A stretch of DNA of 64,000 bases from DATJLY01 sp035518375 (GTDB lineage: Bacteria > Pseudomonadota > Alphaproteobacteria > ATCC43930 > CGMCC-115725): positions 19,206-83,205 of the forward strand of contig DATIXQ010000123.1 in the NCBI GenBank assembly GCA_035518375.1, written 5' to 3'. Numbering within the stretch: the stretch's first letter is position 1; the number at the start of each line of letters is the position of its first letter. The notes below the pieces were generated by a model, which was not told the DNA's origin, did not search any database, and saw nothing but the letters and a program-made list of their open reading frames with translations. Shown here in pieces: positions 1-8,975 of the stretch. The position numbers and the translations under genes are program-made.

Positions 1-1
1 C

Positions 2-2365
2 GAAGGCCATTTCGCCCAGGCCGAGCCGTTGCTGCAGCAGGGGCTGGCGATCCGGGAAAAGGCGCTCGGACCCGACCACCCGGCCGTGGCCGAAACGGTC
101 GACAACCTCGCCATCGTCTATCGCACCGAGGGCCGCTACGGCGACGCCGAGGCGCTGGCAAAACGCGCGCTCGCGATCCGCGAGAAGGTCGTGGGCCCCG
201 ATCATCCCAGCGTCGCAAGCTCGCTCAACTCGCTGGCGGTCATCTACGTGATGGAGCGCCATTTCGCGCAGGCCGTGCCGCTTTATGAGCGCGCGCTTGC
301 GATCCGCGAGAAGTCTCTCGGCAAAGAGCATCGCCTCGTCGCGGCGACGCTCTACAACCTCGCGATGCTGCAGCGTGCGCGCGGCGCCGACGCAAAGAAA
401 TACGAGCCGCTCCTCGAACGCGTGCTGGCGATCGAGGAGACGGCGCTTGGGCCAACCCACCCCGAGACGGCGCGTACGCTCTCCGCCTTGGGCGCGGCGC
501 AGCGCGACATCGGCAAGCGGGCGGATGCCGAGAAAACCCTGAAGCGCGCCCTCGACATCGAACAGGGCGCGCTTGGTACCGCGCATCCCCTTCTGACACA
601 GACGCTCGATGATCTGGCGCTTTGCTACGAGGCGGACGGCAATGTCGCCGGCGCGCTCGAGGCGAGCAACCGCGCGGTCGAGATTCTGCTGCAGCATTTC
701 ACGAGCGAAGCGTCCGGCAAGATCGCCAGCGCGAGCGACGTCGAGCGGCAGCACCGCCTGCCGTTCCTGCTCAATATCTCGCTCGCCGAAGCGAACGCGG
801 CGAAGACGCCCGATCGGCGTGGCGATATGGTCAAATCGACCTTCCGCACGGCGCAATACGCGCAATCGTCGGACGCCGCCGAGGCCTTGGCCGGCATGGC
901 GGCGCGCTTCGCCTCGGGCACCGATGCGCTCGCGACGCTCATCCGCGAGCAGCAGGACGCCGTGCAGCAATGGAAGACGCTCGATTCGGCCATGATCGAC
1001 ACGCTCGGCAAGGCGGGTGACGCGCGCAACCAGGAGGCCGAGAAGGATCTGCGCGCCGGTCTCGACCGGGCGGCGCAGCGTGTCCGCGCGCTCGACCAGC
1101 AGATCGCGCATGATTTTCCCGGCTATGCCGAATTGAGCAATCCGCAGCCTTCCTCGCTCGAAGCGGTGCAATCCCTTCTTGGCCCGGACGAGGCCCTTCT
1201 CGTCTATGTCGTCGCTTTGAAGCAAAGCTGGCTCTGGGCGGTGCGCCAGCATGGCGCCGAGATCTACGACATCGCGCTCAACGCAAAGGATCTTACGGCC
1301 GCGGTGAAGTCGCTGCGGGCCAACCTCGATCCCGTGGTCAATCTCGATTTTCGCCCCTATCCGGCGAAAGAGGCGTTCGCGCTCTACGAGAAGATATTGG
1401 CGCCCGCCGCGCCCTTCCTCGCCGGCGTCCATCACGTTATGATCGTGCCGGACGGGGCGCTCGAAAGCCTGCCGTTCGGGGTTCTCGTCACGAAGGCGCC
1501 GGCCGCCGATCCGCGCGAGCTTGCCGACCATCGCGAGCTTGCCTGGCTCGCGCGCGATTATGCGATCATCGTGCTGCCCGGCGTGAGCTCGCTGAAGGCG
1601 CTGCGCCAGGTCGCGGTCAGATCGAAGGCGTCGTTGCCCTTCGTCGGCATCGGCGATCCGCTGCTCAAGGGCGGAGCGGGCGCCACCCGCGGCGTCGCCA
1701 ATCTCGCCGATCTTTTCAAGGGCGGCCTCGCCGACCCCGACAAACTGCGCGAGCTGCCGCGGCTCCCCGAGACCGCCGATGAAATCCGCAGCGTTGCGGC
1801 GGCATTGGGCGCGCCGTCGGCCGATCTCTTTCTCGAAGACCGCGCGAGCGAACCGCTCTTGCGCAGCGCCGATCTCGGAAAGTTCCGCATCATCGAATTC
1901 GCCACGCACGGCCTCATGTCGGGCGACATCTCGGGTCTCGCCGAGCCGGCGCTCGTGCTGACGCCGCCCGCGGCGCCTTCGGCCGATAATGACGGCCTCC
2001 TCACCTCGTCGAAGATCGCGCGCCTGAAGCTCGACGCCGACTGGGTCGTGCTCTCTGCATGCAATACGGCTGCGGGCGACGGCACGCCTGGCGCGCAGGG
2101 GCTTTCGGGTCTCGCGAAGGCGTTCTTCTATGCCGGCAGCCGCGCAATTCTCGTGTCGAACTGGTCGATCGCCTCGAAGGCGGCGGTGAAGCTCACCACC
2201 GGCGCTTTCGCGGCACTCGCCAAGGAGCCGGCGATCGGCCGCGCCGAAGCGCTGCGGCGCTCGGAGCTGGCGCTTCTCGACGACAAGACGCTGCCGGCGG
2301 CGTTTGCGCACCCGTCGATCTGGGGTCCTTTCACCTTGGCCGGCGAGGGCGGCGCCGGGCGGTAA
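2..2365 (+). CDS. TPR-CHAT domain protein, 5' truncated by window edge
   Basis: The reading frame is open to the left edge, so the N-terminus is missing. The first roughly 215 visible residues are kinesin-light-chain-type tetratricopeptide repeats of about 42 residues with a recurring ALAIREK..LG..HP pattern. A helical linker follows, then a C-terminal CHAT domain of about 300 residues. The caspase-type His-Cys dyad is visible: His in FATHGLMSG (codon at 1907) and Cys in LSACNTAAG (codon at 2060), so a peptidase fold with intact catalytic residues is likely. TPR-CHAT proteins are caspase-like proteases or scaffolds, some of them in stress or defence systems. No obvious partner gene is seen here; it may lie to the left. 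The substrate is unknown. Confidence 0.85.
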   Translation, partial: EGHFAQAEPLLQQGLAIREKALGPDHPAVAETVDNLAIVYRTEGRYGDAEALAKRALAIREKVVGPDHPSVASSLNSLAVIYVMERHFAQAVPLYERALAIREKSLGKEHRLVAATLYNLAMLQRARGADAKKYEPLLERVLAIEETALGPTHPETARTLSALGAAQRDIGKRADAEKTLKRALDIEQGALGTAHPLLTQTLDDLALCYEADGNVAGALEASNRAVEILLQHFTSEASGKIASASDVERQHRLPFLLNISLAEANAAKTPDRRGDMVKSTFRTAQYAQSSDAAEALAGMAARFASGTDALATLIREQQDAVQQWKTLDSAMIDTLGKAGDARNQEAEKDLRAGLDRAAQRVRALDQQIAHDFPGYAELSNPQPSSLEAVQSLLGPDEALLVYVVALKQSWLWAVRQHGAEIYDIALNAKDLTAAVKSLRANLDPVVNLDFRPYPAKEAFALYEKILAPAAPFLAGVHHVMIVPDGALESLPFGVLVTKAPAADPRELADHRELAWLARDYAIIVLPGVSSLKALRQVAVRSKASLPFVGIGDPLLKGGAGATRGVANLADLFKGGLADPDKLRELPRLPETADEIRSVAAALGAPSADLFLEDRASEPLLRSADLGKFRIIEFATHGLMSGDISGLAEPALVLTPPAAPSADNDGLLTSSKIARLKLDADWVVLSACNTAAGDGTPGAQGLSGLAKAFFYAGSRAILVSNWSIASKAAVKLTTGAFAALAKEPAIGRAEALRRSELALLDDKTLPAAFAHPSIWGPFTLAGEGGAGR

Positions 2366-2403
2366 GACGCGGTCCAGCTGCGTTGAGATGGAGCCCCTTT
2401 CCG

Positions 2404-2530
2404 AACCCTCTCCCCTCCGGGGAGAGGGAAGGGGTGAGGGGGATCGGCGACGGGCGCACAAACACTTGCCCCCTCGCCCGCACGTCGCTCTCGCGCCGTG
2501 CCGCCCTCTCCCCGGTGGGGCGAGGGTCAC
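2404..2530. repeat. Two REP-like GC-rich palindromes (CCCTCTCCCC type)
   Basis: The gap between the CHAT gene and the convergent glutamate dehydrogenase gene carries two imperfect palindromes, at about 2406-2428 and 2504-2526. Their core is CCCTCTCC..GGAGAGGG, and the first has a trailing GGGGTGAGGGGG. The same unit recurs at 20881, 20968 and 39182. They can fold as hairpins between converging transcripts and may act as bidirectional terminators. Confidence 0.75.
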
Positions 2531-2555
2531 TCCAACGCGGTGAATCAGGTTTTGC

Positions 2556-5500
2556 TCACGTCGCGAGGAAGCCGCGCAGCGTCCGCGTCGCGACGGTCAG
2601 CATGGCGAGATCAGGCGCCGGCGCGCCCTCGATCTCGCGCTCCAGCCCTTCGAGCCGCGCGAGGTCGCGCTCGTGGCGCGCGAGCCACGCTTCGAAATCG
2701 TGGCTTTCGGCGACCGCCTTGGCGGTGAGCTCGGCCTGTTGTGCATAGAGGTCCTCGATCACGGCCGCCACCGCGCGCTTCTGCCAGGCGGTATGGGAGT
2801 CGAGCTTGCGCGCCGCGACGCGCAGCGCATCGAGCCGGAAGCGCGAGCCGATGGCGAAGAAGCGGCGGCCCAGCTCGACGACGTTCTGCCGCGTCTGCAA
2901 TGCGAGCCGGACGATGTCGACGGCAGAGTGGAGGAAGTCGAGCCGCGCCGCCGTCAGCGCCACTTCGGCGGGCACGCCGTGCCCCTCGAGCTGGCGGACA
3001 TGCTCTTGCAGACCCTTGCGGTGCGAATCAGGCAGGATCTGGTTGATGCCCTCGGCCAGCGCGGCGATGCTCGAGCGATAGGCTTGCGTCTCGGCGGCGA
3101 TATCGAGCTTCTGGCCGCGCAGGAACCATGCCGTCGCCCGCTCGACGAGACGATTGGCGTTGAGCAGCATCTCGTGCTGCACCGCGGCTGGGACCTTGCT
3201 GTCGAGCGCATTGATCGCGTCCCAGAATGAATCGAGCGCGTAGATGCGCCGTACGATCATATAGGCGCGCGTCACCTCGCCGGGACCGCGCCCGGTAAGC
3301 TCGCTCAGCTCGCGCTGGAAGGCGATGCCGGCGCGGTTGACGAGATCGTTCGCGGCGAAGGTCGCGACGAGCTCCCGCCGCAGCCGGTGCGCGAGGATGC
3401 CGGGCCGGAAGCGTTCGACCAGCACCTTGGGGAAATAGGCGAGGAGATCGTCCAAGAGCTGCGGGTCGTCGGGCACGTCGGAGTCGAGCAGGTCCTCCGA
3501 CAGCGTCGTCTTGACGTAGGCCATGAGGACCGCGAGTTCCGGCCGCACGAAGCCCTGGCGCGCCTGGATGCGCTCAGCCAACGCCTCCTCGTCGGGCAGC
3601 CCTTCGACCTTGCGGTCGAGCTTGCCGGCGCGCTCAAGCTCGCGCATGAGGCGGATGTGGCGGTCGAAGCGCTCCGCGCGCTCGTGCTCCTCGAGCGAGA
3701 GGGTGAGGCCCTGCAGGTAGTTGTCGCGCAGGACAAGCGCACCGACCTCGTCGGTCATGGCGTGCAGGAGCTCGTTGCGCTGCTTCGTCGTAAGGTCGCC
3801 CGCCGCGACCGCGGCGTTCAACAGGATCTTGATGTTGACCTCGTGGTCCGAGGTGTCGACGCCCGCCGAATTGTCGATCGCGTCAGTGTTGATGCGGCCG
3901 CCTCTGAGCGCGTACTCGATGCGGCCCGCCTGCGTCACGGCGAGGTTGGCGCCTTCGCCGACGACGCGCGCGCGAATGTCGGCGCCGTTGATGCGGAGCG
4001 CGTCGTTGGTGCGGTCGCCGGCGTCAGCCTGGCTCTCGTGCGCCGCCTTCACATAGGTGCCGATACCGCCGAACCACAGGAGATCGACCGGCGCCTTGAG
4101 GATCGCCTGGATCAGCTCCATCGGCGTCAATCGCTCGTCCTCGATGCCGAGCCGCGCACGTATCTCGGGCGAGACCGGCACGGATTTGAGGCTGCGCTCA
4201 AAGACGCCGCCGCCTTTCGAGATCAGGCCCTTGTCGAAATCGGCCCAGGACGAGCGCGGCAGCTCGAACAGGCGCTTGCGCTCGGCGAAGCTCTTCACCG
4301 GATCGGGATCGGGATCGAGGAAGATGTGGCGATGGTCGAAGGCGGCGAGGAGCTTCGTGTGCGGCGAGCGCAGCATGCCGTTGCCGAACACGTCGCCCGA
4401 CATGTCGCCGACGCCGACGCAGGTGAAGTCGGCGCTCTGGATGTCGAGATCGAGCTCGCGGAAATGGCGCTTCACCGTCTCCCACGCGCCGCGCGCCGTG
4501 ATACCCATGGCCTTGTGGTCGTAGCCGTCCGAGCCGCCCGAGGCATAGGCGTCGCCGAGCCAGAACCCGTATTGCGCCGAAATGCCGTTGGCGATGTCGG
4601 AGAAGGTCGCGGTGCCCTTGTCGGCGGCGACGACGAGATAAGGATCGTCGCCGTCATAACGCACCGTGTCAGGGGGCGGCACGAGCTTGTCGCCGGCGAT
4701 GTTGTCGGTGAGATCGAGCATGCCCTGCATCAGGAACGTGTAGCAGGCGACCACTTCGGCCTGGAGCGCCTCGCGCCCCTGGGGCGGACGCTTCACCACG
4801 AAGCCGCCTTTCGAGCCCGTCGGCACAATGACGGCGTTCTTCACCATCTGCGCCTTCATCAGGCCCAGGATCTCGGTGCGGAAATCCTCCTTGCGGTCGG
4901 ACCAGCGGATGCCGCCGCGCGCAACCTTGCCACCGCGCAGATGCACGGCTTCGACGCGCGGATTGAGCACGTAGATTTCGCACATCGGCCGCGGCAGCGG
5001 GAATAGCTCGACCTCGCGGCTTGCAAGCTTCACCGCGAGATAGGGTTTTTGCGGGCGCTGGTAGTAGTTGGTGCGCAGCGAGTGCGTGACGAGAGTGAGG
5101 AAGCCGCGGATGATGCGATCCTCATCGAGGCTCGTCACCGCGTCGAGATCGCTCTCGATCTCCTTCACCAGCGCGTCGGCGTCGCGCGCGTTCTCGGGCG
5201 CGGGCGCGGTGTCGAACCTGCGCTCGAAGAGCCGCACGAGCTTCGCCGCGAGGATCGGGTGTGCGGCGAGCGTGTCCTCCATATAGGCCTGGCTATAGGT
5301 GCTGCCGGCCTGGCGCATCACCTTGGCGTAGAGGCGCAGCACCACGACCTGGCGCCAGTCGAGCCCGGCGAGGAGGATGAGGCGGTTGAAGCCGTCGCTC
5401 TCCATGGCGCCGCCCCAGACGTGCGCGAACGCTTCCTCGAAGCGCGGCTTCAAATGCGCGAGATCGACCTCGCCGTCGGCGGCGAGCGAGAAATCCTGCA

Positions 5501-7337
5501 TCCATACGGGGGCGGCCCCGTCCGCGAGCCGCGCCTCGTAAGGCACCTCTGCCAGCACCTTGAGGCCCATGTGCTCGAGCATCGGCAGGATGTCCGAGAG
5601 CGGCACGGGCGATCCCTGGCGATAGATCTTGAAACGCAGCTCGTTCGCCAGCGCTTCGAGCGAATGGTAGAGCGTCATCGCGAGCGGCGCGCCGGCGCGC
5701 ACCTCCTCGATGCGCTCGATGTCGGCGACCGCGGCCGCGGCTGCGAAGCGCTCACGATAGTCGGAGGGGAAGGCCGCGCCATAGCGGCGGAAGAGCGCCA
5801 AGCCCTTCTCCTCGCCCAGCGCCTGCGTCAGCGCGTCCTGCAACTGGTCCGACCAGCTTCGCGCCGCCTCGGCGAGGTCGCGCTCGATCGCGGCCTGATC
5901 GACCGCGACCGGCGTCGTCGGCAAGGTCAGGATGAAGTGGACGCGCGCCAGCACGGATTCATCGAGCTGCGTCGAGAACGTGTCGACGTGGCCGCCATAG
6001 GCTTTCTCGAGGATCCCGACGAAGCGCTGGCGCAGCTCGGTGTTGTAGCGGTCGCGCGGCACGAACACGAAGAGCGAGACGAAGCGGCCATAAGGATCGC
6101 GTCGCGCGAAAAGCGCCGTGCGTTGCCGCTCCTGGAGCCCGAGGACGCCCATCGAGATGTCGAGAAGCTCGTCCTCGGAGATCTGGAAGAGCTCGTCGCG
6201 CGGATAGGCTTCGAGGATGTGTTGCAACGCTTTCGCGTCGTGGCTCGATTTCTCGAATGCCGCCCGCTCGATCGTGCGGTTGACCTTGCGGCGCAGGACC
6301 GGGATCGCGAGCGGGCTCATCGCATAAGCCTGCGAGGTGAAAAGCCCGACGAAGAGCCGGTCGCCCAGGGGCTGCCCGTCGGCGCCGAACCTGCGCACCG
6401 CCACCGTGTCCATGCGCGCGGGCCGGTGCACGCTCGAGCGGCGGTTCGACTTGCTGATGCTGAGGATGCGCGTCTCCATGAGGAAGGCGCGCACATCGGG
6501 CGAGAGCGCGGCAAAATTGCGCAGCCCGTCGAACACCATGACCCCTTCATCGCGCAAGATGCCGAGCCCGCTTCCCGGCAGGATATCGGGCGCGCCGCCG
6601 TTGCTGCCGCCGCGGTAGCGGTATTCGCGATATCCGAGGAAGGTGAAATTGTCCTCGCCGAGCCAGTCGAGGAACGCCGTCGCCTCGGCCTGCTCCTCGC
6701 CCGCGACGGGCAGCGCCGCCGCGCGCAGCTCGCCGGCGAGCTTCTGGCACGTCTCGCGCATGGTCCGCCAGTCCTCGACCGCGGCGCGCACGTCGGCCAA
6801 GACCGCCGCGAGCCGCGCCTGCAAGGCTTCGAGGCGGCGCTCGTCGGTGATGGTGCTGATCTCGACATGCATCGCGGACTCACGCATGCCGGCGCCGGCC
6901 TCGGCATCGTCGAGCGCTTCGAGCCGGCCGTCGCGCGCGCGCGTGACGCGCAGGATCGGGTGGATGACGAGGCGCACGGTGGCGCCTTCGCCGTTCAACG
7001 CCGCGGTGACCGAATCGACGAGGAACGGCATGTCGTCATTGACGATCTCGACGACCGTCGCCGGCGCACGCCAGCCATCGACCTCGATCTTCGGGTTGAT
7101 GACGCGGAGCTTGGCGCGGCCGGGCAGACGCGCCTGCGCGAACTGCCACAGCGACAGCGCCGCGCCATAGAGGTCCTCGGGCCGGCGCTCGAGCACGTCG
7201 GCGGGCGGCACGCGGCCATAGAACTGCTTCAGGAAGCGCTGCACCATGCCGGCGCGTGCGCCGCCGAGCCGATCGGCCGCGAGCGCCGCCGCGGCCGCGA
7301 CGGCTTCATCCTTCAACTGCTCGGTGCGAAGGGACAT
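2556..7337 (-). CDS. gdhB: NAD-specific glutamate dehydrogenase, 180-kDa class
   Basis: A very large (1593 aa) catabolic glutamate dehydrogenase of the Bac_GDH family, converting L-glutamate and NAD+ to 2-oxoglutarate, NADH and ammonium in the cytoplasm. The length fits this class, in which a catalytic core is flanked by long N- and C-terminal regulatory regions. Diagnostic stretches are GGIRWSDRKEDFRTE with the following VKNAVIVPTGSKGGF (about residues 808-843) and GVGDMSGDVFGNGML (about 975-990), typical of the catalytic domain. GGGGGAG lies 8 nt before the ATG at 7337. It is monocistronic and convergent with the CHAT gene. High GC makes the opposite strand almost completely open; those antisense frames are not genes. 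Confidence 0.95.
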   Translation of the reverse strand: MSLRTEQLKDEAVAAAAALAADRLGGARAGMVQRFLKQFYGRVPPADVLERRPEDLYGAALSLWQFAQARLPGRAKLRVINPKIEVDGWRAPATVVEIVNDDMPFLVDSVTAALNGEGATVRLVIHPILRVTRARDGRLEALDDAEAGAGMRESAMHVEISTITDERRLEALQARLAAVLADVRAAVEDWRTMRETCQKLAGELRAAALPVAGEEQAEATAFLDWLGEDNFTFLGYREYRYRGGSNGGAPDILPGSGLGILRDEGVMVFDGLRNFAALSPDVRAFLMETRILSISKSNRRSSVHRPARMDTVAVRRFGADGQPLGDRLFVGLFTSQAYAMSPLAIPVLRRKVNRTIERAAFEKSSHDAKALQHILEAYPRDELFQISEDELLDISMGVLGLQERQRTALFARRDPYGRFVSLFVFVPRDRYNTELRQRFVGILEKAYGGHVDTFSTQLDESVLARVHFILTLPTTPVAVDQAAIERDLAEAARSWSDQLQDALTQALGEEKGLALFRRYGAAFPSDYRERFAAAAAVADIERIEEVRAGAPLAMTLYHSLEALANELRFKIYRQGSPVPLSDILPMLEHMGLKVLAEVPYEARLADGAAPVWMQDFSLAADGEVDLAHLKPRFEEAFAHVWGGAMESDGFNRLILLAGLDWRQVVVLRLYAKVMRQAGSTYSQAYMEDTLAAHPILAAKLVRLFERRFDTAPAPENARDADALVKEIESDLDAVTSLDEDRIIRGFLTLVTHSLRTNYYQRPQKPYLAVKLASREVELFPLPRPMCEIYVLNPRVEAVHLRGGKVARGGIRWSDRKEDFRTEILGLMKAQMVKNAVIVPTGSKGGFVVKRPPQGREALQAEVVACYTFLMQGMLDLTDNIAGDKLVPPPDTVRYDGDDPYLVVAADKGTATFSDIANGISAQYGFWLGDAYASGGSDGYDHKAMGITARGAWETVKRHFRELDLDIQSADFTCVGVGDMSGDVFGNGMLRSPHTKLLAAFDHRHIFLDPDPDPVKSFAERKRLFELPRSSWADFDKGLISKGGGVFERSLKSVPVSPEIRARLGIEDERLTPMELIQAILKAPVDLLWFGGIGTYVKAAHESQADAGDRTNDALRINGADIRARVVGEGANLAVTQAGRIEYALRGGRINTDAIDNSAGVDTSDHEVNIKILLNAAVAAGDLTTKQRNELLHAMTDEVGALVLRDNYLQGLTLSLEEHERAERFDRHIRLMRELERAGKLDRKVEGLPDEEALAERIQARQGFVRPELAVLMAYVKTTLSEDLLDSDVPDDPQLLDDLLAYFPKVLVERFRPGILAHRLRRELVATFAANDLVNRAGIAFQRELSELTGRGPGEVTRAYMIVRRIYALDSFWDAINALDSKVPAAVQHEMLLNANRLVERATAWFLRGQKLDIAAETQAYRSSIAALAEGINQILPDSHRKGLQEHVRQLEGHGVPAEVALTAARLDFLHSAVDIVRLALQTRQNVVELGRRFFAIGSRFRLDALRVAARKLDSHTAWQKRAVAAVIEDLYAQQAELTAKAVAESHDFEAWLARHERDLARLEGLEREIEGAPAPDLAMLTVATRTLRGFLAT

Positions 7338-7480
7338 CGCCCGATCTCCCCCAAATGAAACTAATGCGTCCGCCGAATTGCATTTCTCTCGCCCGGCGCT
7401 ACCTTGGGAGCGAAGAACGGCCGGGGTCCGGAAGCCGCAATGCCCATTCTACGATTGATCGGGTGAAAAGGGGATGACGG

Positions 7481-8134
7481 TTGAACGAAGCCGATAGGGT
7501 GGCGCCGGCGCGGCTGCGCCAAAAACCGCGGGCGCGGCGCCGGCTCAGGCCCGAGCAGGAGGCGGCCCTCTTCCTCTCGCGTTGGCTCAAGTCGCCGCAA
7601 TGGATCGGCGCGGTGGCGCCATCGAGTCGCGGCCTCGCGCGCGCCATGGCGCGCGAGGTGGCGCCGCGCGGCGCCGGCTATGTCGTCGAGCTGGGCGGCG
7701 GCACCGGCAGCATCACGCGCGCGCTTCTGGAGCGCGGCGTCGCACGCGATCGCCTCATCGTCATCGAGCGCGACTACACGCTTGCCGCGATTTTGCGCAA
7801 GCGCTTTCCCGGCGTGAAGATCGTGCGCGGCGACGCGGGCGAGCTTTCCGCACTGCTCGAGCCGCTGGGCGTCGTTGCGGTCGATGCCGTGGTGTCGAGC
7901 CTGCCGCTGCTCTCGATGCCGAAGTCGCTGCGCCGCCGCATCGTCGCCGAAACCGTCGCCGTGCTGGGGCGAGACGGGGCCTTTATCCAGTACACCTATG
8001 GCGTCGCGTCGCCCGTGCCGGCGCCCGAGTTCGGCCTCAAGGGCGAGGTCGCGGACCGCATCTTCCTCAATTTCCCGCCGGCCGTGGTTTGGCGCTTCCG
8101 CCGCCTCGTGGCGCCGGTGGCACGAGTCGCCTGA
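7481..8134 (+). CDS. SAM-dependent methyltransferase, phospholipid N-methyltransferase-like
   Basis: This 217-residue protein has a basic N-terminus and then a class I Rossmann methyltransferase core. Motif I is VVELGGGTGSIT (from about residue 68), followed by an acidic residue after strand 2 (VIERD). The SPQWIGAVAPSSRGLARAM segment before motif I and the VSSLPLLSMP segment resemble the bacterial PmtA/rRNA-adenine-methylase-like family that methylates phosphatidylethanolamine. The specificity is inferred. The start is a TTG preceded by AAAAGGGG; the nearest ATG (7474) is out of frame. It is divergent from the glutamate dehydrogenase gene. Confidence 0.75.
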   Translation: MNEADRVAPARLRQKPRARRRLRPEQEAALFLSRWLKSPQWIGAVAPSSRGLARAMAREVAPRGAGYVVELGGGTGSITRALLERGVARDRLIVIERDYTLAAILRKRFPGVKIVRGDAGELSALLEPLGVVAVDAVVSSLPLLSMPKSLRRRIVAETVAVLGRDGAFIQYTYGVASPVPAPEFGLKGEVADRIFLNFPPAVVWRFRRLVAPVARVA

Positions 8135-8182
8135 GCCCCAAACCGTGACCGGATGGGGCGCGACCGGTCCTGCGATCCGCCC

Positions 8183-8494
8183 TCAGCGCGCCGGCTCGAG
8201 CCAGTGCTGGAAGATCTCGATCTCGATCGTGTCCGAGGCCGGGCCCTTGTAGTCGGGCCAGATCTGGCGCTGCAGGAAGCGCACCCGATAGAGCGGCTGC
8301 GCCGGCAGGCCGGTGCGGTTGTAGGCAAGCTCCTCGGGATTGGCGAAGGCGCCGCACAGGCGCTCGATCTCGCCGGCATGGCCGCGGATGTACCACGGCG
8401 TGCGGATGTGGCCGGGCGGCGCCGCCTTGCGCACCCGGACCTTGTCGCCGGCGGCGAATCGCGCTGGCAGGGCGGCATTGGGAATTTCGGCCAT
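8183..8494 (-). CDS. Orphan nitrile hydratase beta-subunit-like SH3 protein
   Basis: A 103-residue protein that matches only the C-terminal SH3-like half of nitrile hydratase or thiocyanate hydrolase beta-type subunits. Signature pieces are GDKVRVRK, RTPWYIRGHAGEIER, PLYRVRF and the terminal IEIFQHWLEPA. In nitrile hydratases this half packs against the metal-binding alpha subunit. No alpha subunit (CxxCSC claw) or activator occurs in the window, so it may be an accessory protein or a remnant. It is downstream of, and close to, the VOC gene on the same strand (5-nt gap), implying co-transcription. Confidence 0.8.
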   Translation of the reverse strand: MAEIPNAALPARFAAGDKVRVRKAAPPGHIRTPWYIRGHAGEIERLCGAFANPEELAYNRTGLPAQPLYRVRFLQRQIWPDYKGPASDTIEIEIFQHWLEPAR

Positions 8495-8499
8495 GGCGC

Positions 8500-8865
8500 T
8501 TACGACCGGGTCATGACTTCGAGCACGTGGCCGTCGGGATCGCGGAAATAGAAGCCGCGCCCGCCGCGGCGCTCGTTGATCGCCATGTCGGAGAGCGAGG
8601 TCGGGCCGCTGCCATAGACGACGCCGTCCGCCTTCACGCGGCCGAAGATCGCGTCGAACTCCGCCTCGCTCACCTTGAAGGCATAGTGGTGATGCTCGAA
8701 GGCATCGCGCTCGTCGAAATCGAGCGTCAGGGCGTCGTTGATCCTGACCGGCGCGAAATGAAGGCGAGGGCCCTCGTAGGGCAACCCGAAGATACGGGCG
8801 AAGAACCGCGCCGCCTTCTCCTTGTCATGCGACGGCACGATGGTGTGGTCGAGCAATATGGTCAT
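8500..8865 (-). CDS. VOC (glyoxalase/bleomycin-resistance) family protein
   Basis: A 121-residue vicinal-oxygen-chelate protein with two beta-alpha-beta-beta-beta modules. Candidate metal ligands are His7 (LLDHTIV), His59/60 (FEHHHYAF) and Glu116 (DGHVLEVMTR), as in glyoxalase I and extradiol dioxygenase relatives; single-domain copies act as dimers. The ATG at 8865 was chosen because GGAGG lies 8 nt upstream; the longer frame has no such signal. It is divergent from the gentisate dioxygenase gene and upstream of the NHase-beta-like gene. The substrate cannot be named. Confidence 0.85.
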   Translation of the reverse strand: MTILLDHTIVPSHDKEKAARFFARIFGLPYEGPRLHFAPVRINDALTLDFDERDAFEHHHYAFKVSEAEFDAIFGRVKADGVVYGSGPTSLSDMAINERRGGRGFYFRDPDGHVLEVMTRS

Positions 8866-8890
8866 GACGGCACCTCCCTCGACGCCGACC

Positions 8891-8919
8891 ATTATAGTTA
8901 CCGGAGCCCGACCCGTTAA
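8891..8919 (-). promoter_or_regulatory. Candidate sigma-70 promoter of the VOC gene
   Basis: The minus strand reads TTAACG, 17 nt, then a perfect TATAAT (8891-8896). It lies 25 nt before the VOC ATG and leaves room for the GGAGG ribosome site. On the other strand a TTGACA at 8930-8935 faces the gentisate dioxygenase gene but has only a poor -10. Confidence 0.55.
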
Positions 8920-8975
8920 CGCCCTCGTCTTGACAGGGCTCCGGGATCGCCCAATTGTTCGCCGAGGAGGTCCCC

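Noticed and set aside
3387..7358. Long plus-strand open frames opposite the glutamate dehydrogenase gene
   Set aside because: They mirror the codons of a clearly real 1593-aa gene and encode low-complexity Arg/Glu/Val-rich sequence with no recognisable domain.
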